This document shows, piece after piece, positions 1 to 12,365 of a stretch of 64,000 nucleotides of DNA (its first letter is position 1; each line of letters starts with the position of its first letter). Source of the stretch: Melampsora larici-populina 98AG31 (Eukaryota > Basidiomycota > Pucciniomycetes > Pucciniales > Melampsoraceae); contig NW_006768815.1 of the NCBI RefSeq assembly GCF_000204055.1, forward strand, positions 502,999-566,998, given 5' to 3'. The translations under genes were made by a program, and so were the position numbers. The notes under the pieces are model-generated. The model did not search any database. It saw only the letters and a list, made by a program, of their open reading frames with translations, and was not told where the DNA came from.

Positions 1-17
1 GAACTAAGCATTGTAGC

Positions 18-1310
18 CTAGAATTGGTCTTGAGGTGTAGGTGGTGGGATGGGTGATAACTGAGGAGGATGTCGGATGTGGATGGACTTGAGTTGGTTCG
101 TCAGCTTATCGGGTGAAGTAGGGGGTGGGATCAAGTGTGGCGGTGGTGGTGCTGGTGGATATTGGAGTGGAGTAGGTTGGTGTTGGGTTTGGAATTGAGG
201 TGATGGTTCAGAAGGATGAAAGGCGGGATAAGCTTGTGTTTGGTTTGAGCCTAGTTCTGAAGCATTCGATCGGATCGATGCTGGTGCAGGTGGATGGGGA
301 TGAACTTGTGATTTGTCAATTGAAGAATGACGTGAAAGGTTTGATTCTCCATGGATGGATGGATCATGGTTTGATTCAGGATGGACTTCATTCTTTTGTT
401 CTTGATGAGGAAGACCGGTTGGACTGATTTGATGACGGGTTGTAAGATGAGCTCCAGCTCCGGGTCCAGCTCCAGAAGGATGTGTACCGGTAGAAGACGA
501 AACTGAAGTTGAAGAGAAATGAGAACTAGGAGCAGGGATTGGACCTGGATGAGTGCTGAGATTAGATTGAGGTAAATGATGATTCGAAACTGAAACGAAG
601 GGTGGGAATTTAGGATCATGAAGAAGTGTGTTTGAAGGTTTTGATTGAAGTTGATGATGTGGATGTGGATGAGGAGAAGGTCTTTGGATAGGTTGAAGTT
701 GGTGAATGGAAGCAGAAGAAGATCGAAGAAGATGAGTTGAGGTGGAATTGATCGAATGTGGTTGTGATTGTGAAGAAGGATTTGAAAGATATGGAGAGGA
801 TGGTTTGATTTGATTTGTTTGATGAGTCGAAGTAGATTGCGTTCTGTTAACATCATATTAGCAGTCAGTTATGCAAATGAAGTTAGAGATACTTGGATTG
901 ATCGACTTACAAGGATTGATGATCCAAAGGAGTGACACCAGTGAGATAAGCTATTGAGTTTCTTGGAATATGATAAGAAGCAGTCGAATAATCCCATTGT
1001 GGACCCTAACAATTCATCGAATCAGTTCATCAGTTTGAAAGAAATCAATGAATTAGGTATTGGTTAGAAAGCACTCAACTCTAGATCTTCTACCTTGAAG
1101 TAAAGCTGAATTCCATTTTGAACAATTCTTTAATGCTCTTAACTTTCGATCGGATTGTTGATGTGGTTGTTGATGATGATGATGATGATTAGATTGTGAG
1201 ATGGATGAAGTAGTATTGTGAGTTCTTTTACTGATTACCATCGTAAAGTCGATAATAATAGTGAGGATGTCCAATGGTTTGGTTCTTGATTCTGATCGAT
1301 CAGCGTTCAA
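18..1310 (-). CDS. Hypothetical Pro/Ser/His/Gln-rich protein, multi-exon
   Basis: I do not recognise this protein. The last exon (842 to 18) is open for about 275 codons in one minus-strand frame. It is rich in Pro, Ser, His and Gln and ends with TAG at 18-20. It joins through a clean GT-AG intron (911-843, donor GTAAGT, acceptor AACAG) to a short exon at about 1004-912 containing WDYSTASYHIPRNS, the least repetitive part. The exon before it contains a HHHHHQQPHQQ run and a basic stretch (RKLRALKNCSKWNSALLQGRR). Its start at 1310 and its donor are uncertain: the in-frame donor would be a weak GTTGAG, while the better GTAGAA donor gives the wrong phase. The composition suggests a disordered regulatory protein, but no DNA-binding domain can be named. 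A longer ORF on the same strand in another frame is a shadow. Confidence 0.45.
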
Positions 1311-1401
1311 GCGAAAGAAAACAATTCATGATCCGGCCTCGGTACACGCAATGCCTCCCACAAGCACCGGGGCTGCAAAGTTAAGCATGGATCCCAAACT
1401 T

Positions 1402-1463
1402 AACTAAGTCCAGCTTAAGTTACAGCTAAGTCCTGCTTAAGTTAGAGCTAAGTACAGCTCAAG
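1402..1463. repeat. Short tandem repeat with internal palindromes
   Basis: Three degenerate copies of a unit of about 21 bp are visible, built around CTAAGTCCAGCTTAAGTTA. Each contains the near-palindrome AGCTTAAGTT. It lies just upstream of the start of the preceding minus-strand gene. No function is evident. Confidence 0.6.
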
Positions 1464-1781
1464 ATAACAAGGGATTCAGTTAAGTTGGATGGAAACCCTC
1501 TTGGATTACACACAACCTTCTTTCACAGCAAGCACATGTGGCCTGGTAAAGGTATTAGACACCAGGCATATCTTGCCCAAATTTTCATGCATTGTTATCT
1601 GAATTCTTCACTTTCAAAGTGGTTCTTTGAATTCAAGAGCAGCAGAAAAATGTGTTACAGTGCAAGTGACATGCTATTTTGCCACTTGATTACCTTTCCA
1701 AACCCATGTTCAATAATTGAGATGTTCCAGTCAAAAACAAGTTCCCTGAAATTGATCTAATGATCTAAATGTATGAGTTTA

Positions 1782-2009
1782 CAGTCTTTGTAAGATCTAT
1801 CAGCAGATTTTGAGAGCTTTGTGTTGTTGCTAGATTTGATGTAGAGGTCAAAAACTCAAAAAAGACCTTTTGAGATTGATAACTTTACTGCCCATTGTAC
1901 CAATCTAGTTCACTCTGAAAGTGATATAGTTTTGAATTTTTGACTTCAAAAGTCAAATCTGGCAACAACAATCTTTTCAAAAATCTGTCAGTAGATCTTA
2001 CAAAGTCTG
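1782..2009. repeat. Inverted-repeat (foldback/MITE-like) element
   Basis: The left arm from 1782 (CAGTCTTTGTAAGATCTA) and the right arm ending at 2009 (TAGATCTTACAAAGTCTG) are imperfect reverse complements. The match continues inward over about 90 bp, including GCAACAACA against TGTTGTTGC. This makes a long stem with a central loop of about 50 bp. The outer flanks do not match, so the ends lie close to these coordinates. There is no coding capacity. Confidence 0.6.
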
Positions 2010-3620
2010 GAAACAGGCTTCTGCCTTCCTGTGTGAAGGCCAAATTATGTAACATATCAGTTTTAGATTGATTTAAGAGTTGACCCAACCTACCACCAAC
2101 CCCATCTATGTATACTACCATACGGGAAAATTTGTGGACAGATATTCAATTCTCTTTTCTTTTATAATTTGTTTTGCTGATGTTTTTACATTTTTTTAAT
2201 TCCTGCCCCCTAGCCTGTTTTCAAACACAGGGTTAAGTTTCACATGGAGTTTTGTCATCTCTCAATTCTATCCGAAAGGAGTAGGGGAACATTCCAGTGT
2301 AGTAGTTCAGCACCAAGTTGTGGTCACCCTCAGCACTCCTACAATCTTTTTCTCACACAATCAAGGTCCAGGGCCAACTAGAATAGCACATGTAAAGAAC
2401 ACCTGAATGACTTGAAGTGAGAAAATGGTGGATGGTGAAGAAACTGTGCAGGATTCAGATATTGAAGTCTTCTTTAAGTGAGTACAGTCCATACCATTTG
2501 CTTATGAAGGAATGTTACACAAGCTAAAATGACATGTACTGCTCAAGTTCAGATTTGTGAGTATGGCCGTTGAGAAAAGATGCATTTTTTTTTCTTTGCA
2601 CAAAGCAAATTGATATGCAAAGTAATCACACAGTAAGCTGATGTTAGATAAATTATATATTTGGGAGTGAACAATGAGCCATATTTACAACACAGGAACC
2701 AAGCTCTTTTGGAAATTGTGATCAGTTACTATATTATAGTCCACAACAATCCTTTGAACCATTGTGCTTTTGACCCAATTTAATTATCATGAACAAAGAT
2801 AAAGCAGCCAGAGCAGAAATTACAAGTATGTTTAAGACTTTGATCTGTGTATTGTTTGGTTTTGGAGCAGTCCTCACTGCCAACAAAGATGCCTTGGATT
2901 GGAAAATCTGAGGTATCCTCAGATGGCAATAGCCTTGGATGTGTTGTCCAAGTAAATGATCCAAGGTAATCTTTGGGACCAAAGAAAGCCTCAGATGAAT
3001 TCCTCAGACACAGTCCAAGGCATTCTATATCAGAGGACCAAGGACCCCGAGCTGGTGCATGGCCATCCTCAGAAGACTTCATGGATGGAACTGAGATCTT
3101 CCACCTCATATATCTTTTCATCAAGCCAAAGATGACTATCAAGATATAATATGATTTACTTTAATCAATTCGTGACCATTCTATAAAGATTTTTTTTCTA
3201 AATAAGATTACAAAAAAAAGAAACAAAAGACACTGTTTCTTATTTGAAAAACGGTTTTGTTTCTATGTTTCCTTGAGAAAATAGATAATTTTACAAAATC
3301 CAAACCTTTTCATCTTTTGATCATCTTTCCTACTCCCTACTTCGTTACATACAGTGATGATGATTTGTATGGAGAATGTTGAGCAAGAAATAGAACGAAT
3401 CCAACCCTTCAAGAACCTCAACCCTAGGCATCCGTAGACCAGGTGATCGTAACAAATCGAGTTTGTTCAAGTTTTCTCAATTCAGGGAAGAAAGCGTTGT
3501 GAGGTATACGAGTAAGAGGTTTTGACTCTTTTTTTGGCGGTGAGGCGGTGTGGCGGTGTGGCTAGGTGAAGGCTCGAAGGTATTCGGATGGGAAAGATTG
3601 GGGAGAAAAGTGGTAGAGAT
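2010..3620. other. Intergenic region without a recognised gene
   Basis: The short ORFs on both strands here lack family motifs and look random. Around 2880-3070 CCTCAG and CCAAGG words recur, suggesting an old repetitive sequence. From about 3350 the sequence is the 3' flank of the minus-strand RPB7 gene. I see no promoter or RNA gene that I can support. Confidence 0.4.
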
Positions 3621-4597
3621 TTAATCGATTGGACCTAGATAATCTTCCTACAAACCAGATCAATCTGAATCAACAAATATAACTAATCCCAGAATCAAAA
3701 ACGGAGTTTACTTTAATAGTTCCAATAGCAAACTGGCAAACCACAAACCAAAACCAAAGTTCAATCAATGAAAGAACGTTTAGTCAGAGAGAGAGAGACA
3801 TAGACAAACAATTTCAGTAGCATCTACACGTGTTCCCACAATTTTTAACCGAATTCTAGTTCCTTTTTCAATTGTTGCTTGATCTTCATCTGATGAAAAA
3901 CAAGGAGGATTTGCATTGGGATCGAACCTTAAATCAGATGGAATCAGCTAATAACCCCCCAGAAAAAAAAGTTAATTAGTTAGACTAAGGAGTTTGTAGA
4001 TTTTTTGAAAGAGAATGAGGACTTTACATGACTAGACACAAAAGCTTGTAATGGTCCAACTTCTACAAAGAATCCCATCTTGTTCACTTGTCCTACTATC
4101 CCATCTACTACTTCACCTTTGAAAGGTTTTAATACAATCGCCTAATTACATTTCCCCCATGAATAAACAGATCAATCATTCGTTTTCTTCATTCTTTGAG
4201 ATCTAGGTTTGTAGAGAAATGTATAAAGTTTACCGAATACTTGATGACGAATTCGGCCATTCCTGTACCTGGTTGGATCGTTCCTGCTGATATTGATCGT
4301 ATAGAAAGAACAGCAATGATATACCCAAACCTTCCTAAACACAAGAAAAACGAATTGTTAATAAAAGTTTGATTTCTTTTGGAGAGAAGTGATGAGGTTT
4401 ACCTGTACAAGTTCCTTCTACATCTCTATTTAGTTTATCTTCCAGGAAAGATTGAGTACGTGGACCGAAAAAAGAAGGATGCAAGTTGATTGTATGTGAA
4501 AGTTCTTTCTGTAGAAAACATACAAAATGGTTTGAGAATGGTTAGTGGTTTTGATTGTATTTGAATGATTAAATGATTTACTTACGATGAAGAACAT
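3621..4597 (-). CDS. RPB7: RNA polymerase II subunit RPB7
   Basis: RPB7 pairs with RPB4 to form the stalk of RNA polymerase II, which binds emerging RNA and initiation factors in the nucleus. Seven exons join in frame into 172 residues, against 171 in yeast. The N-terminus is [21 protein letters not shown], matching the family start; the centre contains [14 protein letters not shown] and the end is AIGTIKEDYLG, both family hallmarks. Exons run 4597-4586, 4508-4403, 4334-4234, 4141-4028, 3947-3810, 3732-3712 and 3647-3621. The first exon is only 12 nt and the sixth is a 21-nt microexon. All junctions are GT-AG; the donor after exon 5 is GTTTGT. It ends PID rather than the yeast-like GAI. No damage is seen. 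Confidence 0.95.
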
Positions 4598-4959
4598 GAT
4601 TGGTTGGTTGATTTATAAAATGTCGTATATGTTTAATCGTGAGGTTGAGTGTGATGCGGTTTAGAATGAGACTGTGATGGAGTTTGTGAGTCGACTCGTG
4701 ATGGTGGTTGGGAAATGTAGTTTTGAAAAATACAGTTTGAACTTGAATCGATAGTCATACACCACACAGAACAACTCAACCCAACTTTCAATTTCTCAAA
4801 GAGAAATACTGTTTCTACTCTTCATCACCAAATCAAGTCATCTTTCAATGGGCATACCACAAGATCTTGTGGCAGAGAAAAGGTCTACTGCACTTTTGTC
4901 ATTCATCAAGTCCTGCTGTGGTTGGTGATGATGTTGCTGACAAGGGAGGATGGTTGTTG
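4598..4959. promoter_or_regulatory. Upstream region of RPB7
   Basis: This stretch of about 360 bp precedes the RPB7 start codon on the minus strand. It holds no ORF of note. I cannot identify a specific motif, so the promoter role is inferred from position only. Confidence 0.3.
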
Positions 4960-5740
4960 TCATGATGCAATGTGTTTTGCTTGGAAAGGTTTTGTGTGAT
5001 CAATAAGCTTGTCTTGATTTGTTGTCTTGGTGTCTTTTGGTTGGCCAGTCCTTGTAACCTGTTGGCCTCCTTTTGGAGAAGGTCCAGAACCTTGGTGCAC
5101 CACTAAGTGTTGTGCTTGAAATAAACTGCCTTGCCCGGTGGGTCTTTTCCAGTGTGTTGATAACAGCCATGCACAGCTTGTTGTCAAAGTATTTGATGTC
5201 CCCTTGTGTAAGGAGCAATCACAGTTTGGGAAGGGATAGTGCATAATTACTGCTTGGTGATTGGATTGGTGATTGAGAGTGTTGTATTTGTCAATGAAGC
5301 AGGTGATAGTTGTGTTATAAAAGTCTTCATGACCCATACTTGGTCAATGCAGGTGCCTTTGGTGTTTGTTGATTGAACACCAAAGGTTGGTATAACTTTT
5401 GGAGAGTGAAGATTGAGGCCTGTATCTGTTAGAATTTCAATCAGCTTCTCCACATCCTTATTGTGAAGAATACTGTGGCTAAGGTTCAAGAGGGAAGAGT
5501 GTAGATTAGAATTGGTTTTTCAGATGATGATAAGTAATTGGGTGGTTAGAGGAGTTGTCCAAAGCATTGCAGTAAAGGCTTCAAAACCACTGAGGGTTTT
5601 TTGAGGGCTATAAATGCTGGCTATCAATATGGTCAAGCCATTTATATCAGCTGTGCTTGCCACTAAATCTCTAGATAAAACAATTAGTTCAAGACAGAAT
5701 CCAGTGTCAATTGCATATGTACATGACTAATTTACTATTC
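4960..5740 (-). pseudogene. LINE (non-LTR retrotransposon) endonuclease relic
   Basis: Reading the minus strand from about 5740 gives conceptual segments of an AP-like endonuclease (exonuclease-endonuclease-phosphatase fold) of the kind found in LINEs. They are RDLVASTADINGLTILIASIYSP, then a decayed GDFNLHHPLW-type motif read as TNSNLHSSLLN, then VIPTFGV followed by GTCIDQVWV. The ID-x-VW segment near 5350 is typical of the family C-terminus. The frame is broken by stops (for example before TNSNLHSS) and shifts after about 5250. No reverse transcriptase was found beside it. It is therefore a 5' fragment of a dead element. Confidence 0.6.
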
Positions 5741-5760
5741 ATTATTTTGTACGCCTTGCA

Positions 5761-6620
5761 ATTAGGGCTCTATCTATACCCCAATTCTGGCTAAAACTTT
5801 TCATCTTGAGTTTTAGCACAGATAGCCCAAGCTCAGTAACCTATTCTACTTCTACAAAAGGTACAAGAATTGGCTTCATTGGTATACTTCTGGAGTCTCA
5901 AGGTAAAAACATTCAATAGGGTAAGTGTCACATACAAACTCATTCATAGTGAATGATGCATCTAAATGGAAAAAAGTGGACCACTTGTTCCAGTCTCTCC
6001 TTGTCTCCATTGGTTTTGCCAACTTTGTATATCAGGTCCTACTGTTTTTTAATTCAGTGTATCCAATGTTTGGCTTTTGCAGTCCAGCTTTTAGAAATTA
6101 CACCTTTTGTTATGCATTTGCCTTTTGTTCAACATTGATATTGATTCACTTATTTCATGCACAAAACTACCATGAGTCTTGGAAATGGTCCTTTACAGTC
6201 CCTTCTCTTTTGTATTGATTTTACTGCCATGCTCTTGCAGTTGAGCTATTGTTAAAGACTATTGTTAAGACAATATGCATTGCAATATTTGCTGCACAAT
6301 TTTGTCAACATGCTTCACAAACCTCACTTCAACCCTTGTGCCACACTGAAGTGACACTGAATTCAGCAGTTTTATATCAATGTACATTCCTGATCTCTTG
6401 TATCCATTTCCTGCAACTTTTTGGTGTATATCATGTGATTAACAATTCCTACCCAATTTACGTAATTTTCATCAAGTTTCAAATGCATGATCAATTTGTT
6501 GAGCTTACTCAATACCATGGATATAATCTCATGAATCATATTGATGAAATCCTGTTTTCCAATAAATTCAACCAACTCATCTTTGACTTTTTTGTGTCTT
6601 TTTGTACCTTGCCTAGTTGA
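5761..6620 (-). pseudogene. Possible Ty1/copia Gag relic (weak)
   Basis: The minus strand at 6575-6372 reads LNKLIMHLKLDENYVNWVGI followed by VNHMIYTKKLQEM. This resembles the copia Gag opening, in which KLDG-N-Y-x-x-W is followed by a short amphipathic segment ending in -LWE. Continuing in shifted frames there are more protein-like pieces but many stops. The similarity is short, so this could be chance. Plus-strand ORFs over the same DNA are hydrophobic, unrecognised and probably shadows. Confidence 0.25.
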
Positions 6621-6950
6621 GCATTTAAGTGAATTCTTTGATCTTACTGGGTAGTGATCTAGTCATAAGTCTTTGTATGATGATTACAACAAAAAAAGTG
6701 TATTTGATTAAAGTATTAATTGTTTGGTATATAAGATGGTACTGTTTGGCAAGAAGATCAAATTCTTATTACTCATCATAGATTTTTAAAAAATCATTCC
6801 ATTATATCTTGTTCACAAAATTGACTTCTTTGTATAAACTCAACTTTCTCAAATACAGATCTTTTGTTCAACCTTGGATCTTTTTTCAACTTTCTGTCTC
6901 AAAAAAACAAACCAATTTTGAATCTAATTACAGAAATCTTACATTCAGAA
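6621..6950. other. AT-rich intergenic stretch
   Basis: I see no gene here. The ORF running through is AT-driven and lacks motifs. The last 60 bp resemble the leader of the secreted-protein gene at 30.8-31.1 kb, supporting the relic called next. Confidence 0.35.
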
Positions 6951-7323
6951 ATGTTCAACTTGTAGATTTTCTCTTGTTTTTCATTTCACTTCTTTTGATT
7001 TGTAATAGGTCAACAATTACAAAGATTGATTGTTTTGAGAAACAAAACTTATTCTCTGTTATATTTTTACTCTCATTTCTGCTTTCCTTGAGACCCAGAG
7101 TCAGCATATAAAGAACTCACCATGTTGCTTGCAAACCAAATTTACTAACATTAAATTTTGATCTAGTTATATGAGATTGTCTCAACATCAAAGGCAAGCT
7201 GGTGGATCAGACGCAAGTAACCCTGCCAAAGGAGGTGATGATGGAAGTGGTGGTGGTGGTGGTGATGGTCGTGGTGGTGTCCCTGGTAGGAAAGGAGATC
7301 CTCCTGGTGCTCTAAGACTATAG
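6951..7323 (+). pseudogene. Decayed relative of the small secreted protein gene
   Basis: The nucleotide sequence from ATGTTCAAC at 6951 aligns by eye with the first exon of the secreted-protein gene at 31083-30976: ATGTTCAA, the TTTTGTAAT and the CCAATTA-type words fall in the same order. An in-frame TAG follows the second residue after ATGTTC, so the signal peptide is broken. Near 7160-7323 a second block encodes a Gly/Asp-rich tail (ASNPAKGGDDGSGGGG, ending ALRL then TAG). This matches the style of the intact gene's second exon (SNPSKGGSAYSG). The intervening DNA would correspond to the intron. It looks dead and older than the other copies. Confidence 0.5.
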
Positions 7324-7620
7324 TGGACCCCCATGGGTTGATTTTGCACCAATGAGAACCATTGTATCATGTTGTGAATTCCTTGTCATATGTCTGTTTT
7401 ATGATTTTTCTATCATAATGACTATTTGTGGGTCTGGAGTATTCATGAAGATATCTTGACATGTTTATTAAACATATTTTGATACGTTTGAATCCTGTAA
7501 ATAAATCATGAATCCATTCAAAGAAAATCTTCCTTCAGTACCACAGAAACAAAGATGATAGAAGTAAGGATATGTTTGAGGTATCCAAGGTCATCAGGTT
7601 AATGTTTCTTGTGTCATTTA

Positions 7621-7765
7621 GGGCAAGTTAACTTAAGGAACTTCTGACCAGAAATCACATTCTGTGAATTTTTTAATACAAAAATGAAACATGCTCCACC
7701 AAATAGACACTTTAAAGTTTGCTGAATGTGATTTCTCACCAGAAATTGCTTAAGTGAACACACCC
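7621..7765. mobile_element. MITE, PIF/Harbinger (Tourist)-like, copy 1
   Basis: This 145-bp element has imperfect terminal inverted repeats of about 40 bp. The left end is GGGCAAGTTAACTTAAGGAA; the right end read inward is GGGTGTGTTCACTTAAGCAA; both continue into the shared words AGAAATCACATT. It is flanked by TTA on each side, fitting the 3-bp TWA target duplication of PIF/Harbinger elements. A second copy of 146 bp lies in the opposite orientation at 47734-47879 with the same internal sequence. It has no coding capacity and must have been moved by another element's transposase. Confidence 0.75.
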
Positions 7766-8127
7766 TTAGACATGACCTACCCATATGCTCTAAAACACAC
7801 TCTCTGCTCAAGGTTTTTCAAACAACCTCTTGGGTTTCTCTTTATACGTCAGGGTATCAAAGCACTGAAGACTTTGCCACCAAGCCCTTGATGAAAACGG
7901 CCGTATGAGCTTTGAAAGTCCAATTGATCCTTTGGCTGTTGGACAGTGCTTCATGAGTGAGGAGGAAGCTGCTGGACCTCAATATGTTTCATAGGCTCCG
8001 TCTTTGATTCTTCCCCGTTCAGTTGGCAATCTCGTTTAGGATTCTATCGGACTGCCTGTCTGAGAAAGGTTTTCGTGCGCGGTTGAGTTGTTCACTAAAA
8101 GAAAGTCGCGTCTTCAGATCGCGTTTG

Positions 8128-8133
8128 ACGCGT
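8128..8133 (+). promoter_or_regulatory. MluI cell-cycle box (ACGCGT) upstream of PCNA
   Basis: ACGCGT lies about 345 bp before the PCNA start codon, in a CG-rich island within AT-rich DNA. In yeasts ACGCGT is the binding site of the MBF (Mbp1-Swi6) factor that drives replication genes at G1/S. A second ACGCGT is in PCNA intron 1 (8587-8592). Function here is inferred from the motif and the neighbour only. Confidence 0.45.
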
Positions 8134-8478
8134 TTTTCCCTCCGAAACTTTTAGCGGGCATTACGCGATGGCTTTCGGTTGTTGGGGAAAGAGCTCTGAA
8201 GAGGTTGAAGAAGTTGATGGAGTATGAGATAGAGAAAAGGAATTATTGAAGGAATGAAGCACTTGATAAATTGAGAATCATCGTACGAAGAGGTCACGTG
8301 CAAGTCATGATTAACTTAAGGTGATTTTGAGTATGTACTTAAGTTTAGAGAGACGTGACATACAGACTCGTCAAGGTACAAGTCCTTTCAAGTCAACATC
8401 AACTTCACCATCAAACCTCAACTGCTTTAAAACCTTCAATCGCTTTTAACTTTCTCATTTCGATTAGACCTTCCAAAC

Positions 8479-10178
<1,700 letters not shown>

Positions 10179-11729
10179 TGAAATGTATAAAATTGTTTCT
10201 TTTTTGTTTGATGTTATAAATATATACTCTTGAACAAACAAATCAAACACACAAACAAAACTGTCCCCACTTGAACAAAATCAACAAATGAGGTTTATTA
10301 TTTACTCTCTCTCTCTTTCTACTGTTTTTGGGTTACATTTTGAAGAAGAAGAAAAAAACCTTTGCGATCGATATCTGATTTCCTTCTCCTATATAAGCTC
10401 ATTGGATCTTTTTATCTCATCTTAATCTATCCTGTTTTCTTTGACACTTGGTAGTATCATTTTATTTAGAATGTATCACATTCGCAAGGGATTCTTTTCA
10501 TTCTAGGTTTTTTTATATATATGATTCAATGTGGTTTAGGAAAGGTTTCTTTGAAAGTATGAAAAGTGAGATTTGAAGGAAAGAAGAGTACTTGCAATTA
10601 AAAACGTTGATCAAGGTTTGATTCTAAGGAAAGGGTGTTTTTAGCAGTCAATAGAAGGTTTGAAGGTTTATCTAGCAGTCAATAAGCTTTGTACAACTTG
10701 AGGATTACAAAAAGGCCTGCAATCAATCCAAGTGAATCGATGAAGTTGGTCTTATACAAAACACGGCATAAAAGAGTCATTGGCCCTTGGCTCAGCGTTT
10801 TCTTGAAGCTCATTCAATTTCAAGTAGTGAAACAATGTCGTGACATCAGTTCATAAAACTTCATCAACATTTGTTTTGGGTCATCCTGTTGATGCTGGCT
10901 TGATTCCTTGAAAGGCCGCGGCTGTAGAAAGCCTAAACGTGACTGTTGACGTCACATGAATTAGATTCTTTCCTTGATCTTCACTTTTACGAACGGAGTG
11001 AGAAAACAATTGTGCATCGGTCAGATTTCCTCAAAAGTACAGCATGACTTGATAGATTATCCCTGGGCACTTGATGATGGCCCTTAGATTCTTGACCGAT
11101 GTTGATGATTTCTATCAGAGTAACTTTGGCGCCTCATGACGCATTAAGACGCGTCATTTCTCCACTCCAATTCGTGTCTTACCCTTGAGGATGCTCGTAT
11201 AAGAATGACATCTTCACGGCTCTTTTCTTTCGTCATTCATCCATTCTTCCTCAATTACTTTTACCTTTATACTCTTTGAACATAATTATCGCATACCAAA
11301 CTTCAAACTACTCTTGATTATTAATTACCCAAACCGCGTCAGTTCCAATAGATTTTGATTCGTTCAACTGATGATATAATATATTGCCTATTCTTTTTTG
11401 GAATGACTACTAACGAATTAATGGTCCTTCTTTTCGATTTTCTTTGGTATCAGACGATTCACTAATAGGCCGACATTGATTTTAAGGATACTCCATCACA
11501 GCTTTCCACTGAACTTGGTCTTATTTATTCTACTGTCAAAACACTACTTTTCTTTACACGTTCACTTCTTCGTTCAGAACGGTGGCATTGTTTTTTTTGG
11601 TATGTTTGCCTTTTGTTTAACTTTACAATGTTTGAAATCATAGGATGTTGACAAGATCGATGATACCTGCATTTAGGCCGGTCCACCTGATAGCCCTTCT
11701 TATACTTCAATACTTCTTTAATTCACATC
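10179..11729. other. Intergenic: PCNA 3' flank and duplicated upstream unit of family copy A1
   Basis: The first part is AT-rich 3' flank. From about 10860 to 11720 the DNA matches 14930-15560 and, less well, 16900-17000 and 28130-28450. Shared words include GATGATGGCCCTTA, the TTGACCGAT segment, GCGCCTCATGA and TTCATCCATTCTTCCTCAAT. These are the repeated 5' regions of the local family, suggesting that whole promoter-gene units were duplicated. It contains no gene of its own that I can support. Confidence 0.6.
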
Positions 11730-12365
11730 ATGTTATCAACCGGAAGATTAATTCCAATGCCTGTTGGTCATATCTCACAAACCGCTACATGGTCGCATTC
11801 TTTAGCGCGCTGCCATCTTGAAAGGGAAATCATCGATTTTACACCAAGTCAATTAAGAGCTCTCGGTGTGCATTATCAACTTGAACAACAAATAAGAGTA
11901 CAGAAGCAAAAAATAGAACATCATCTCAAAGGAATCGATCTTTGTGAAGTGTATGGAGCTAAACCCCAACAATTTATTTATCCTGGGTATTTTACCAAAC
12001 AACGTGTAGATCAATATCTTCAAAGAAGAAACTCAAAAAAGATGTATCGAAGGCAGAGAAAACAAGAGAACTACAGAATCCAATTTGAGAATGCTAAAAA
12101 GAGTGTGTTTGAAGTTCATTGTGCCTTACAACGTGTACAAATACAACGACGGAAAGAAGTTACAGAACGACAAGCAGCTTATGTATCACAGGTCCTTCAA
12201 GATGATGAAGGAATGAAAGTCGAAATCGAAATTATAGTCCAATCTTCCTGGGATTCAGAAGGCATGCAGTACTGGGGACCTCAAGAGCGTAAGGGTTTTG
12301 TACCATTTTTGATGATAGTCTATTGGATGAGTTATAGGCTACTTCGAGCACTTCTTTCTGGATAA
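11730..12365 (+). CDS. Local family protein, short form, copy A1
   Basis: This is an unrecognised 211-residue protein in one open exon. An N-terminal motif reads TATWSHSLARCHLEREIIDF, followed by SQLRALGVHYQLEQQ. A central block CEVYGAKPQQFIYPGYFTKQ leads to a very basic region (RRNSKKMYRRQRKQ). A helical stretch ENAKKSVFEV and ERQAAYVSQVLQDDEG then precedes a hydrophobic end (FLMIVYWMSYRLLRALLSG) that could be a membrane-seeking tail. No signal peptide is seen. Copy A2 at about 15.7-16.3 kb is the closest relative. B1 and B2 share the N-terminal 150 residues but not the C-terminus. The start follows paired alignment with A2. A nuclear or regulatory role is only a guess from the basic region. 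Confidence 0.75.
   Translation: MLSTGRLIPMPVGHISQTATWSHSLARCHLEREIIDFTPSQLRALGVHYQLEQQIRVQKQKIEHHLKGIDLCEVYGAKPQQFIYPGYFTKQRVDQYLQRRNSKKMYRRQRKQENYRIQFENAKKSVFEVHCALQRVQIQRRKEVTERQAAYVSQVLQDDEGMKVEIEIIVQSSWDSEGMQYWGPQERKGFVPFLMIVYWMSYRLLRALLSG

Larger units (their letters stand above)
7324..8478. other. Intergenic: MITE and upstream region of PCNA
   Basis: This region holds the MITE at 7621-7765 and, from about 8000 on, the upstream region of PCNA. That part is locally rich in CG-containing words (GTCGCG, GACGCG, GCGATG). A short plus-strand ORF near 7890-7993 looks protein-like (MSFESPIDPLAVGQCF) but has no context and is not called. Confidence 0.5.

Noticed and set aside
251..856. 201-residue minus-strand ORF
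   Set aside because: A different minus-strand frame over the same DNA is open for longer (842 to 18), joins to a spliced upstream exon in phase and has consistent Pro/Ser/His composition. This ORF is a shadow.
1340..1400. Sequence faintly like 5S rRNA (GTTAAGCATGG and a GC-rich hairpin)
   Set aside because: Downstream boxes and the closing stem of 5S rRNA are missing; only about 10 bases agree.
7890..7993. Short protein-like plus-strand ORF (MSFESPIDPLAVGQCF...)
   Set aside because: It has about 28 codons, no splice partner and no family motif. Chance is likely.
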